Source: Burkholderia sp. 4M9327F10 (GTDB lineage Bacteria > Pseudomonadota > Gammaproteobacteria > Burkholderiales > Burkholderiaceae). From it: a stretch of DNA of 50,226 bases. Made by a program: the position numbers and the translations under genes. Shown piece after piece: positions 34,286 to 43,587 of this stretch; the stretch's first letter is position 1; each line of letters starts with the position of its first letter. A model generated the notes under the pieces. It was not told where the DNA came from, did no database searches, and saw only the letters and a program-made list of their open reading frames with translations. The stretch covers positions 1 through 50,226 of the forward strand of contig NZ_SCNV01000064.1 of NCBI RefSeq assembly GCF_005503145.1, read 5' to 3'.

Positions 34286-35885
34286 CTGTTGAAAAAGTCG
34301 GCCGGTATGTGAATTGTTGGCTATCCTGGAAGATATCGGTCGACGGGAGGGCCTCGAGATGATGGGTCAACTGGGCAGCGGACAGGACAAACTCTTCTAC
34401 TCATTCAATCTCGACAATCACATCCCTCGCGAACACCTGCTTAGAGGCATCGACCATTTCCTCGATCTGCGTGATCTGCGTCAGCATCTCGCTCCCTTCT
34501 ACAGCCCGATCGGTCGGCCATCGATCGATCCGGAACTCATGATTCGCATGCTGATCGTGGGCTACTGCTTCGGTATTCGCTCCGAGCGCAGGCTATGCGA
34601 GGAGGTCCATCTGAACCTCGCATATCGATGGTTCTGCCGTCTGGGTCTTGACGACGCCGTACCCGAACACTCGACATTCTCCAAGAACCGTCACGGCCGG
34701 TTCCTCGATAGTGATGTGCTGCGCCATGTATTCGAGACGGTGCTGGGTCGCTGCATGTCGGAAGGACTCGTGGCAGGTGAAGGATTCGCGATTGATGCAA
34801 GCATCATCAAGGCCGACGCGAGTCCTGCACGCGGTGTTCCCGGTACAGAATCCATTGACTGGGGTGACGCCAAGGGCCAGAGCCGTGCAGTCCGAGAATA
34901 TCTAAAGGCACTGGAGGAAGCGAATCCAGCCGGCACAGAGACGCACGAACCCACTGAGACGCCAACGCCCCCGAAGAAGATATCGCTGACCGATCCCACT
35001 GCACGGTGGACAGCTGCGCCTGGCGGCCCCGCGTTCTTCGCCTACTCGACCAACTATCTGATTGATCTGCTAGCAGGGATTATCGTGGACGTCGAAGCGA
35101 CCCCAGCGAACCGTTTGCACGAGGTCGAATCTACAAGGACGATGATCGATCGGATCGAACGGCGTCATGATCTCAAACCCCACCGCCTTGTGGGCGATAC
35201 GGCCTATGGCACTGCAGCGATGCTCGGCTGGATGGTCGGCCGGGAGATCGCACCTCATGTTCCGGTCTTGAGCAAAGCGCCACGCAAGGACGGTACATTC
35301 TCCATCAGCGAGTTCGAGTGGCATGAGACTGCAAACGAATATCGTTGCCCTACTGGACACGCGCTACGCAGTGATCGACGTGAGTTTGTAAATCCGCGTA
35401 CCCACATCACGAAGGCTGACACGATCGTCTACCGTGCAAGCCAACCTGACTGTAAGGACTGCCCGGTGAAGAAGCGCTGCTGTCCGAACACGCCAATGCG
35501 CAAGATCGCTCGCAGCATCCATGAAGACGCGCGCGATGTGGCCAGACGCATTGCAACGACGCCTGAATACAAACAATCTCGCCGTGAGCGGAAGAAGGTG
35601 GAAATGCTCTTCGCCCACCTCAAGCGCATCCTGAAACTCGATCGTTTGCGACTACGTGGGCCAACGGGTGCGCATGATGAGTTCCTCTTGGCGGCAACCG
35701 CACAAAATCTGCGGCGAATGGCAAAGTGGCTCACGCCGGGATGCGCCGGAAGCAAGATCGCCACTGGATAGAGGGCGACGGAGCGGCCGCTCCGTTCGAA
35801 CTGGTTTGTTCGTCAACATTCACGGGCAAAAAAAACGATCAGATGAAAATTCTTCGGCACCGCGAAAACAAGACTTTTTCAACAG
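34286..35885 (+). mobile_element. IS1182-family insertion sequence, about 1.6 kb
   Basis: Inner terminal repeats CTGTTGAAAAAGTC (34286-34299) and GACTTTTTCAACAG (35872-35885) are perfect complements. Immediately outside lie GGCCGATT and AATCGGCC, again complementary, and the symmetry continues imperfectly for another 14 bases (GAACGGCGGCTCAT against AGGAGCTGCCATTC). The simplest reading is an element placed at the centre of a pre-existing 22-bp-arm palindrome. Insertion into hairpins is known for this family. Confidence 0.82.
34359..35771 (+). CDS. IS1182-family transposase
   Basis: A DDE transposase of about 470 residues with family features: HIPREHLLRGIDHFLDLRDL, GRPSIDPELMIRMLIVGYCF, VPEHSTFSKNRHGRF, the Asp of GEGFAIDASIIKADAS, the second Asp of LVGDTAYGTAAMLGW, a Cys-rich segment (CKDCPVKKRCCP) and the C-terminal Glu region RKKVEMLFAHLKRIL. 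The start is ATG at 34359 (MMGQLGSGQDK) after GGGAGGG. All catalytic parts appear intact. Confidence 0.92.
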   Translation: MMGQLGSGQDKLFYSFNLDNHIPREHLLRGIDHFLDLRDLRQHLAPFYSPIGRPSIDPELMIRMLIVGYCFGIRSERRLCEEVHLNLAYRWFCRLGLDDAVPEHSTFSKNRHGRFLDSDVLRHVFETVLGRCMSEGLVAGEGFAIDASIIKADASPARGVPGTESIDWGDAKGQSRAVREYLKALEEANPAGTETHEPTETPTPPKKISLTDPTARWTAAPGGPAFFAYSTNYLIDLLAGIIVDVEATPANRLHEVESTRTMIDRIERRHDLKPHRLVGDTAYGTAAMLGWMVGREIAPHVPVLSKAPRKDGTFSISEFEWHETANEYRCPTGHALRSDRREFVNPRTHITKADTIVYRASQPDCKDCPVKKRCCPNTPMRKIARSIHEDARDVARRIATTPEYKQSRRERKKVEMLFAHLKRILKLDRLRLRGPTGAHDEFLLAATAQNLRRMAKWLTPGCAGSKIATG

Positions 35886-36028
35886 AATCGGCCAGGAGCT
35901 GCCATTCGGTCCCTGTATCGCCCGGTCGTACCAATGTCATTGCGCAACAGCAAACGGCCACTCGCTATACGAGTAAGTGCAACGCATTATTGCAGTGGAC
36001 CCGATAGTCCCTTTGACTGTCCACGACT

Positions 36029-36052
36029 CCACCCGGCTGCGATGCCGGGTGG
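36029..36052 (-). terminator. hairpin downstream of epoxide hydrolase
   Basis: CCACCCGG (36029-36036) and CCGGGTGG (36045-36052) form a perfect 8-bp GC-rich stem with an 8-base loop. It starts 12 bases after the minus-strand epoxide hydrolase stop. There is no T-tract, so termination strength is uncertain; it may protect the 3' end. Confidence 0.5.
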
Positions 36053-36064
36053 GACACAATCTTC

Positions 36065-37447
36065 TCAAAGGGGCTGCCGAACTGACCTGAACGCTGCACG
36101 GAGCTCCTCGGCAAAGCGTTGCGGCTGCTCCCAGGCCGCGAAATGGCCACCCTTGTCAACCTCGTGGTAGTAGTACAGGGACGGATACGCCTGTTTGCTC
36201 CAGCTTTCCGGCGCACGGTAAATCTCGTGGGGGAACACGCTGATGGCCACAGGTACCTTGATTCCACGCGTTTTCTGCGCATCGGCGCTGAAATTGTTGT
36301 TGTTGTTCTCCCAATAGAAGCGCGAAGATGACGCCCCCGTATCCGTGAGCCAATAGAGGGTGATGTCATTCAGGATGGCGTCCCTGGTAAGCACGCGCTC
36401 AGGAGCACCGTTACTGTCGCTCCACTCCGCAATCTTTTCGTAAGTCCACGCGGCCAGGCCAGCCGGAGAGTCCGACAGCGAATAACCGATGGTCTGTGGA
36501 CGCGTGACCATCATCGCACCGTAGGCGGCATTGCGGCCGAAGAAGGAACTCAACGACTGGTAAGCGGTGCGCTCGGGAACCGACAAGTTTGCAGGTGCTG
36601 GATCACCGGCAAGGATGGATTTCATGAGATCGCCCGGCACGGTGGCAGGCATATTGAGATGGATGGCCAGCAGGCCCGCCGGTGCCTGATGCGCAAGCGC
36701 GTCGGAAATAACCGAGCCGTGATCGCCGCCCTGGGACACGTAATGCGTGTAACCGAGCCGCTTCATCAGGACGTCCCATGCGCGCGCTGTCCTGTCCGGA
36801 CCCCAGCCCAGATCCTTCGGCTTGCTGGAGAATCCGTAGCCGGGGATCGATGGAATGACAACATCGAATGCGTCTTCTGCGCGGCCGCCGTAGGCAGTCG
36901 GGTCGGTCAGCGGACCAATCGTCTTGATGAACTCGAAGATCGAACCGGGCCAGCCATGCGTGAGAATGACCGGCAAGGCATTCGGGTGGCGCGAGCGAAC
37001 GTGGATGAACTGGATGTCCACTCCATCGATCGTCGTAACAAACTGCGGAAGCGCATTGAGCTGCGCCTCGGCTTTGCGCCAGTCGTATTGGGATCCCCAA
37101 TATCGAACGAGTTCCTGTACTTGCGACGACTGGATGCCTTGAGAATCGTCGCTGACGGTTTCCTTGTCGGGCCAACGCGTAGCTGCAATACGTCGACGCA
37201 GATCATCAAGTTGTGCCTGCGGCACGTGGACTCGGAAGGGACGGATGCTCTCGTCGGCGCGGACATGCTGCGTGCCTGCAACTTGCGCGGTGCGGGCCGT
37301 CGATTCGTCGATCGTCGCGGAGACGGATGGACTATCGGCAGCGAAAGCATATGGCGAAGCCACGGTCGCGGCGAGCAGAAAGAGGTCGATCACTCGTGTT
37401 CTCAGCGAGCCATAGGAATGTCGCCGTGTTGATGTTATGGAAAACAT
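36065..37447 (-). CDS. exported epoxide hydrolase
   Basis: A 460-residue protein. The signal peptide ends near residue 36 (LFLLAATVASPYAFAADS). The epoxide-hydrolase N-terminal domain lies at about 68-175 (IRPFRVHVPQAQLDDLRRRI, ATRWPD). An alpha/beta hydrolase follows, with oxyanion motif HGWPGS (164-169), nucleophile D242 in SQGGDHGS, and the catalytic His in KGGHFAAWEQP. This is the microsomal-type fold that hydrolyses epoxides to diols. Export is unusual but seen in relatives. A run of five Asn (ENNNNNFSA) is a low-complexity loop. Last gene of a three-gene operon. Confidence 0.9.
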   Translation of the reverse strand: MFSITSTRRHSYGSLRTRVIDLFLLAATVASPYAFAADSPSVSATIDESTARTAQVAGTQHVRADESIRPFRVHVPQAQLDDLRRRIAATRWPDKETVSDDSQGIQSSQVQELVRYWGSQYDWRKAEAQLNALPQFVTTIDGVDIQFIHVRSRHPNALPVILTHGWPGSIFEFIKTIGPLTDPTAYGGRAEDAFDVVIPSIPGYGFSSKPKDLGWGPDRTARAWDVLMKRLGYTHYVSQGGDHGSVISDALAHQAPAGLLAIHLNMPATVPGDLMKSILAGDPAPANLSVPERTAYQSLSSFFGRNAAYGAMMVTRPQTIGYSLSDSPAGLAAWTYEKIAEWSDSNGAPERVLTRDAILNDITLYWLTDTGASSSRFYWENNNNNFSADAQKTRGIKVPVAISVFPHEIYRAPESWSKQAYPSLYYYHEVDKGGHFAAWEQPQRFAEELRAAFRSVRQPL

Positions 37448-37513
37448 GAATATGCAATCCTAATGAAAATGAAAATTAAATAAAATGCCGTCGAGATCGC
37501 TGCGCTGTCTTCC

Positions 37514-38557
37514 CTAGTAGCTGGCTACCTCAATGACTGCATCCGCAAACGCAACCGGGGCTTCCTGCGGCAAGTTGTGACCGATTCCCCCTGTGACGTC
37601 GCGGTGTCTGTACGTGCCAACGAACTTTTTGGAATAGGCAGCAGGCTCTGGATGCGGCGCTCCGTTTGCGTCACCTTCGAGAGTGATCGTTGGCACCGAA
37701 ATGACGGGAGCCTCCACCAGATGCTTTTCCAGCGCATCGAACTGCGGCTCCCCTTTCGAAAGGCCCAGGCGCCAACGATAGTTGTCTATCACGATCGCCG
37801 CGTGGTCAGGGTTCTGGAGCGCACTCGCAGATCGCTCGAAGGTCGTATCGTCGAAGCTCCACTTCGGCGACGCAGATTGCCAGATCAGTTTTGCGAAATC
37901 GCGCCGGTTCTCCGAATAGCCTTGTGCGCCGCGCTCCGTGGCGAAGTAGAACTGATACCACCATGCGAGTTCTGCCTTTGGTGGCAAGGGCGCCTTGTTG
38001 CCTGTCTGACTGCCGATCAGGTACCCGCTCACCGACACTAGCGCCTTGCAACGATCCGGCCAGAGTGTAGCCACGACGCAGGCCGTGCGTGCGCCCCAGT
38101 CGAAGCCAGCGAGTATCGCCGTCCGAATGTTAAGCGCATCCATTAGCGCGATGACGTCGACCGCAAGCACTGACTGCTGGCCGTTTCTGGGCGTTTCCGG
38201 CGATTGGAAGCGCGTCGAGCCATAGCCGCGCAAATACGGAACGATGACCCGGTAGCCCGCCGATGCGAGTCGAGGAGCAACCTCGGCAAAGCTGTGAATG
38301 TCATATGGCCAGCCGTGAAGTAAAACCACGGCGGGGCCATTAATCGCGCCAAGTTCCGCATATCCCACATTCAGAACGCCAGCGTCAATCTGCCGGATCG
38401 CAGCAAACGATGTGTCGCTGGTCACATTGCTTTTGCTAGCGCCTACGCCTGCGGACTGCGCCTGCGCCCAACGGCTCAATCCCGCGCTCATTGCTCCGAT
38501 GCTGACGGCCGCTGAGCCGAGAATCCGGCGACGTCGACTGTCGATTTTGTTTGACAC
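37514..38557 (-). CDS. Tat-exported alpha/beta hydrolase
   Basis: A 347-residue hydrolase. The start is GTG at 38557 with GGAGGAG about 9 bases upstream. The N-terminus SRRRRILGSAAVSIGAMSAG is a twin-arginine signal with a likely AQA cleavage. The fold shows VVLLHGWPYDIHSF (oxyanion), nucleophile Asp in LAGFDWGARTACV and His in GGIGHNLPQEAP. An Asp nucleophile indicates an epoxide hydrolase or dehalogenase type rather than an esterase. Second gene of the operon; 66 bases separate it from the downstream epoxide hydrolase. Confidence 0.87.
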   Translation of the reverse strand: MSNKIDSRRRRILGSAAVSIGAMSAGLSRWAQAQSAGVGASKSNVTSDTSFAAIRQIDAGVLNVGYAELGAINGPAVVLLHGWPYDIHSFAEVAPRLASAGYRVIVPYLRGYGSTRFQSPETPRNGQQSVLAVDVIALMDALNIRTAILAGFDWGARTACVVATLWPDRCKALVSVSGYLIGSQTGNKAPLPPKAELAWWYQFYFATERGAQGYSENRRDFAKLIWQSASPKWSFDDTTFERSASALQNPDHAAIVIDNYRWRLGLSKGEPQFDALEKHLVEAPVISVPTITLEGDANGAPHPEPAAYSKKFVGTYRHRDVTGGIGHNLPQEAPVAFADAVIEVASY

Positions 38558-38607
38558 AATTGGTCTCCTCCGCTCCCCACACACATTGCCAGGTGAGCGC
38601 GTGCGCG

Positions 38608-39351
38608 TCAGGCCGCGAACTTGTCGTTGAACTGGGTGACGAAGGCCGCCTCATCTGGACCGACATTGCTTCGCATAGGGCGGGCGATTTCGACGAGAGC
38701 CTCGATCGCGTCGGTGCCAAGCTCGCGCATCGTCTGCTCGATATAAGGGTCGAGCGGCATCGCGCGTGGTTCGTTCTTGCTGTTCAAGAGGTCGGTTTGA
38801 ACCCAGGGTGGAGCAACTTCGACAACGCGCACCGACGTATCTTTCAGCTTGTACCGCAGCGACTGTGAATACGAATGGATCGCTGCCTTTGTCGATGAAT
38901 AGACGCCCGCCATTGCCATCGGCACGAATGCGAGCACTGACGAGACGTTAATAATGGTCGCCTCGTCCTTATGCTTCAGGTGTTCGATGAGTGCGCCGGT
39001 CATCCGGATAGGACCCATCAGATTTGTGCTGAGAGTCGACACCAGCAGTGTTTCATCGACGGGTCCGGCAAGATCGTCGATCTGCATAATGCCTGCGTTG
39101 TTGATCAGCACATTTAGCGACGGCCATCGGGCGACGAGGTCGTCCGCGACCCAAGCGATGCTCTGAGGGTCGGTGATATCGAGTTCAATCGCCTCCATTC
39201 CGGGGCTTGCCGCGATGGTCTCGTCGAGAGAGGCACGGCGCCGTCCGGCGATGATGACCTGATTGCCTAGTCGATGGAAAGCTTCAGCGAGGCCACGCCC
39301 GATGCCGGAACCGCCGCCAGTGATGAAAATCGTATTGCCAGTTGTCTTCAT
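38608..39351 (-). CDS. short-chain dehydrogenase/reductase, DltE-like
   Basis: A 247-residue oxidoreductase: TGGGSGIGRGLAEAF (nucleotide loop), NVLINNAGIMQ, the catalytic Ser in INVSSVLAFVP, and YSSTKAAIHSYSQSL with Tyr and Lys (YxxxK). The start is ATG 39351 (MKTTGNTIFITGGG). The likely cofactor is NAD(P)H, with an alcohol or ketone substrate. First gene of the minus-strand operon with two hydrolases; the divergent AraC-type gene 265 bp away is the likely regulator. Confidence 0.9.
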   Translation of the reverse strand: MKTTGNTIFITGGGSGIGRGLAEAFHRLGNQVIIAGRRRASLDETIAASPGMEAIELDITDPQSIAWVADDLVARWPSLNVLINNAGIMQIDDLAGPVDETLLVSTLSTNLMGPIRMTGALIEHLKHKDEATIINVSSVLAFVPMAMAGVYSSTKAAIHSYSQSLRYKLKDTSVRVVEVAPPWVQTDLLNSKNEPRAMPLDPYIEQTMRELGTDAIEALVEIARPMRSNVGPDEAAFVTQFNDKFAA

Positions 39352-39615
39352 GGATTGCTCTGAGGAAATCGTTCTAATGGGCAACCTGCTTGCGCGCCCA
39401 TCATCAAAGGTATTGAAGTTGCCCCCAACACAAGCCGGGGCGCGGTTCCACGCCGGGTGACGGCCGCCCGCGCTCGTCGTTGTAAGACCAGATGCGAGTG
39501 GCGCAGCATGTAACTCCGATGCGTGCCCTTCACCGATATTTATACGGTCAACTGCTCATGGCTGAAAGGACGTATAAACTACGTTTTCTGGACGCGCCCG
39601 ATTCCGGAGGCTGCC

Positions 39616-40560
39616 ATGCCGACAATTGCGTTCGTAGTATTTGACGGCTTCTACTCGATGGCTCTCGCTGCGCAATCAGTGTTCGAGTTCACAAACGTGG
39701 AACTCGGCGAGCCTTTTTACGAAATGTTCAATGTCTCGGTAAGCGGCGGTTGCGTACGCGCTTCGAGCGGTCTGACCGTATTGACTGAGGCAATCGACGA
39801 TCGTGTATTCGACACGGTTATCTTTCCGGGCAGCAATCCAGCTGATGTCGGGCCGCCGCTGGCAGTATTGGACTATGTGCGACGCAGTGCCGAAACGGCA
39901 CGGCGTACCGCTTCCATCTGTACGGGTGCGTTCGTGCTTGCCGAGGCTGGTTTGCTCAACGGCCGTCGTGCGACGACCCATTGGTACTACGCCCACGATC
40001 TACGGACGCGGTTCCCCTCCGTCACGGTAGACGACGACCGGATTTTCATCGCGGATGGACCGATCTGGACCTCTGCAGGGATGACCGCGGGAATCGATCT
40101 CGCGCTCGCACTCGTAGAAAACGATCTTGGTGCCAAAGTGGCGCGGGCGGTCGCCCGAAATCTCGTTGTTTATCATTGGCGGACAGGTGGGCAGTCGCAG
40201 CACTCGGCGCTGCTCGAACTTGAGCCGAAATCCGATCGGATTCAGGCGGTGCTGACCTATGCGAAGCAGAACCTCACAGAGCCGCTTTCGATCGAAAGTC
40301 TTGCGGAGGTTGCCCGGCTGAGCCCACGACAGTTTAGCCGCGCGTTTCGCGAGGAGACGGGGCAAACACCAGCAAAGGCCGTTGAGCGTTTGCGGCTCGA
40401 AACAGCCCGCCTGATGCTCGAGGATAGCCGGCACACAATCGATCAGATCGCGGCAGCGAGTGGCTTTGCTGATCTTCGGAGAATGCGCGAGGCGTTTATC
40501 CGCGTGTTCGGGCAACCACCCCAATCATTCCGTCGCAATGCCCGTGCGGTGACGTCGTGA
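39616..40560 (+). CDS. GlxA-type AraC-family regulator
   Basis: A 314-residue regulator with a DJ-1/PfpI-like N-terminal domain at about 1-190 (AFVVFDGFYSMALAAQSVFE, TASICTGAFVLAEAGLLNGR) and an AraC helix-turn-helix at about 220-310 (SIESLAEVARLSPRQFSRAF, IDQIAAASGFADLRRMREAF). The ATG at 39616 follows CCGGAGG; the extra 31 upstream codons are not conserved in type. In this subfamily the DJ-1 part is a sensor, not an enzyme. Divergent from the SDR-hydrolase operon. Confidence 0.9.
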   Translation: MPTIAFVVFDGFYSMALAAQSVFEFTNVELGEPFYEMFNVSVSGGCVRASSGLTVLTEAIDDRVFDTVIFPGSNPADVGPPLAVLDYVRRSAETARRTASICTGAFVLAEAGLLNGRRATTHWYYAHDLRTRFPSVTVDDDRIFIADGPIWTSAGMTAGIDLALALVENDLGAKVARAVARNLVVYHWRTGGQSQHSALLELEPKSDRIQAVLTYAKQNLTEPLSIESLAEVARLSPRQFSRAFREETGQTPAKAVERLRLETARLMLEDSRHTIDQIAAASGFADLRRMREAFIRVFGQPPQSFRRNARAVTS

Positions 40561-41035
40561 CTGGATCTAGCATGGTGTTTGCGCGGCCCGTCGTTTCGAA
40601 CGCGTAAGCGACTGCTTTACTCCCATAACTAGCCATTGACGTTCCGCGAGTCCGACGGACCGATAAGGGTCGCGAGTACTCATCCACTCGCATCGGCGCC
40701 TGACATTCGAGGTTACTACAGCGCGAACGGCGGCAAAGCGCGTATCAGCTGCCTCACAGTGGCCGCCGCTCTAACGGCAGCAATGGCCGACAGCTTGCAA
40801 GCGGGGGACCGCGCGAATGGCCGCTCTATCTGCAACCGACCATAGCCCTTGCGCTGGATCGAAAGGTCGTTGTGGTCGAACTCGGCCGACTGCAGTATGC
40901 CCAGTTCGCCGATAGGCCTTCGCTCGCTCTTTCTGGCAAGCACCCGCGTCCGGTGGTATTTTTGGTGGTATCCGTACCGGCATAATTCCTCAACCCCGCG
41001 CCAGCAAAGCGATAGCAGGAATTTTTCCATTCCGG
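40561..41035. other. intergenic region with integrase-type repeats
   Basis: No gene supported; short frames on both strands are shadows. It includes the 20-bp GGTGGTAT pair at 40952-40971 and, at 41028-41044, a TCCGGCCCTGG-CACCA string similar to the acceptor end of the tRNA-Leu remnant at 20947-20962. It looks like the scar of an integrative element. Confidence 0.45.
40952..40971 (+). repeat. GGTGGTAT pair identical to integrase-side repeat
   Basis: GGTGGTATTTTTGGTGGTAT, identical over 20 bases to 21077-21096, the putative arm sites of the second integrase. No integrase gene remains here, so this is probably the footprint of a related element. Confidence 0.7.
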
Positions 41036-41365
41036 CCCTGGCACCAGCAACTCTATTCCGTGAATCAATCGTGCGAGCGGGCGCCAGCGCCCCACGGACA
41101 GACCCGTTTCCGCCTTGAAGTTGCGCGACAAGCCGCGCCGCGACAATCCAGCTGCAGCAGCAAGCACCTCGAGTCCGGCTTCATCGTCCGGCTGGCGTAG
41201 CCATCGCTGCGCGACGCTACGTAACGCGGGATCATTCGGCGTCGGCAATACGATAGGCGCACCCCGAGCGTCTGCGATCTCGTCGAGCAGCACGGCCAGA
41301 AGGCCAATCTCCGGAGGCGAAAGCGAGTCGATCAGAACCGGAATACTCATTTGGCCTGAAATCAT
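41036..41365 (-). pseudogene. AraC-family regulator fragment
   Basis: The residues EIGLLAVLLDEIADARGAPI, then LRSVAQRWLRQPDDEAGLEV and AAAAGLSRRGLSRNFKAETG and RWRPLARLIHGIELL match the linker and first half of the AraC helix-turn-helix. The sensor cupin domain is missing at the 5' side and the second helix-turn-helix is cut off after ELLVPG. From 41035 the frame continues into unrelated element-like DNA. Broken at both ends. Confidence 0.75.
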
Positions 41366-41453
41366 TCATTGATAGGCAATCATGCGTCGCGTCGAACGCA
41401 TGGAAAAAGGATAATCCGGTAAATTTCGCGTCCACAGGCGTCCTGTTACCACG

Positions 41454-42170
41454 ATGAAACCGATCTCCGCCTACCTCTTACGGCTGATGCTTGCCGCCGC
41501 TGCGCTCACGTTGGTTGCATGCGCCGGCACGAAGGTAAAGGACGTGCAATCCACCTCTAACACCACGGCAGGTTTCTCGCCTCATACGATAGCGATCGTC
41601 GTCGAGAACAACAGCCCGCCGCCCAGTAAGGTCTCTCGTCGCGCCGCACAACTGGAGGATGCGAAACTCGTCGTCACAACCCTGACGGACCACCTGGGGA
41701 AGGTGCTCGCCGGGCGAGGCCTCGTAGTCGTATCGACGGATGCCCATCCGGACTTGACGCTCCGTTGCAGCGTTCTTGATGTGCGCGGAGGCAACGAGTG
41801 GTTGCGGGTTCTGATCGGCTACGGCGCCGGCCGTGCGGAACTGCGCACAAAAGTCACGCTACTTGGCTCGACCGGGACGACTCAGCCCCTGGTGACCTTT
41901 GACACTGAAAGCACGACGGGCAAGATGCCCGGCGCAGGATTTGGTCTTGCGTCAGGACAGGCTCTCGCGGCAGGTGGCGCAGCGCTGAGCGTACCAGGCG
42001 CAATGAGGCAGGGCCTCGGGCTGGAAGTGAACGACAGCGTCGAGCACATTGACAACGAACTGGGCAAATACTTCAAATCCCAGCATTGGCAGTACTCGAC
42101 CGGCAACGCGGCAACAGTCGACGCGTCCCGGACAACGTCCTCTCCCGACGCGGTGCCTATCCAACGCTAG
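41454..42170 (+). CDS. DUF4410 lipoprotein
   Basis: A 238-residue protein with a lipoprotein signal MLAAAALTLVACAG (lipobox LVAC). The mature part carries AAQLEDAKLVVTTLTDHLGK and VLAGRGLVVVSTDAHPDLTL, then RCSVLDVRGGNEWLRVLIGY with GAGRAELRTKVTLL, the typical pattern of DUF4410 outer-membrane lipoproteins. Function unknown. The ending is Thr/Ser/Pro-rich. Monocistronic; convergent with the aromatic permease gene 41 bases away. Confidence 0.82.
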   Translation: MKPISAYLLRLMLAAAALTLVACAGTKVKDVQSTSNTTAGFSPHTIAIVVENNSPPPSKVSRRAAQLEDAKLVVTTLTDHLGKVLAGRGLVVVSTDAHPDLTLRCSVLDVRGGNEWLRVLIGYGAGRAELRTKVTLLGSTGTTQPLVTFDTESTTGKMPGAGFGLASGQALAAGGAALSVPGAMRQGLGLEVNDSVEHIDNELGKYFKSQHWQYSTGNAATVDASRTTSSPDAVPIQR

Positions 42171-42210
42171 CCAGCGGAAGAATCGACGGGAAACGGTTGA
42201 TCGAAGTCTG

Positions 42211-43587
42211 TTAGCGAGCGACGGGCACAATCCCGGCGGCTCGCCGCAGCTTCACCCTGTACCCCACCCACATCGCCAGCAACCAGACCGGCACCAGCCA
42301 GACGGAAACCGACAAGCCCGGCGTCATCGCCAGAATCACCAGGATCATCGCCATGAAAGCAAGGCAGATCCAGTTGCTGAGCGGGAACCAGAACGATTTG
42401 AACACCAGCGTCTCGCCTGCCTGCACCATAGCCTTGCGCGACTTCAGATGCGTGAGACTGATCAGCGCCCAGTTCAACACGAGCGCGGCCACTACCAGCG
42501 CCATCAGCACGCCGAGCGCTTCCGCCGGAATCAGATAGTTGATGATCACGCAGGCAAATGTAGCCAGCGCCGACAAGCCAATCGCCAGATACGGCACGCC
42601 ACGGCGGTCCACCTTCATCAGCGCGCGCGGCGCGTTGCCCTGCTCCGCAAGACCGTACAGCATGCGGCTATTCGCATACACGCCGCTGTTGTACACGGAC
42701 AGTGCGGCCGTCAGCACCACGACATTGAGAACGTTCGCCGTCAGAGTCGAGCCGATCTGCGAGAAGATCATCACGAACGGACTGCCGCCTGCCGCCACCT
42801 GATTCCACGGATACAGCGAAAGCAGCACCACCAGCGAGAGAATGTAGAAAAGCAGAATCCGGTAGATCACCTGATTCACTGCTTTGGGGATGCTCTTGCG
42901 CGGCTCGTCGGCCTCGGCCGCCGTAATGCCGATCAATTCCAGGCCGCCGAACGAAAACATGATCACCGCCAGCATCATGAAGAGACCGTGGAAACCGTGC
43001 GGGAAGAAACCGCCGTCGGCCCAGAGGTTCCTGATCGACGCCTGCGGGCCGCCGTGACCGCTGATCAGCAGATAGCCACCGAACAGAATCATGCCGATCA
43101 CCGCCACCACCTTGACGATCGCGAACCAGAACTCGGTCTCGCCATAGGCCTTCACGTTGGCCAGGTTGATCGCGTTGATGCCCACAAAGCACACCAGCGC
43201 CGACACCCAGGCGGGAACGCTGGGCCACCAGAAATGCACGTAGGTACCGACGGCCGTCAACTCGGCCATGCTGACCAGCACATAGAGAACCCAGTAATTC
43301 CAGCCCGACAGGAAGCCTGGGAAATCGCCCCAGTACTTGTAGGCGAAGTGGCTAAACGAACCCGCCACCGGTTCTTGCGCGACCATCTCACCGAGTTGCC
43401 GCATGATCATGAACGCGATGATGCCGCCGATCGCGTAGCCGAGAATCATCGACGGACCCGCCGCCTGCAACACGCTCGCCGACCCGAGGAACAAGCCGGT
43501 GCCGATCGCCCCGCCCAGCGCAATGAGCTGGATGTGACGATTCTTGAGCCCGCGCTTCAGGCCGTCTTGCTGCTGTGGACTATTCAA
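42211..43587 (-). CDS. aroP: aromatic amino acid permease, AroP/PheP type
   Basis: A 458-residue APC-family transporter with 12 membrane spans, very close in pattern to enterobacterial AroP: LKRGLKNRHIQLIALGGAIG, GTGLFLGSASVLQAAGPSMI, QEPVAGSFSHFAYKYWGDFP, FSFGGLELIGITAAEADEPR and ALSVYNSGVYANSRMLYGLA. It imports Phe, Tyr or Trp with protons. I place the start at TTG 43587 (MNSPQQQDGLKRGL), as the family begins there; a longer TTG start at 43647 is open. AroP versus PheP-type specificity is not certain. Confidence 0.85.
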   Translation of the reverse strand: MNSPQQQDGLKRGLKNRHIQLIALGGAIGTGLFLGSASVLQAAGPSMILGYAIGGIIAFMIMRQLGEMVAQEPVAGSFSHFAYKYWGDFPGFLSGWNYWVLYVLVSMAELTAVGTYVHFWWPSVPAWVSALVCFVGINAINLANVKAYGETEFWFAIVKVVAVIGMILFGGYLLISGHGGPQASIRNLWADGGFFPHGFHGLFMMLAVIMFSFGGLELIGITAAEADEPRKSIPKAVNQVIYRILLFYILSLVVLLSLYPWNQVAAGGSPFVMIFSQIGSTLTANVLNVVVLTAALSVYNSGVYANSRMLYGLAEQGNAPRALMKVDRRGVPYLAIGLSALATFACVIINYLIPAEALGVLMALVVAALVLNWALISLTHLKSRKAMVQAGETLVFKSFWFPLSNWICLAFMAMILVILAMTPGLSVSVWLVPVWLLAMWVGYRVKLRRAAGIVPVAR

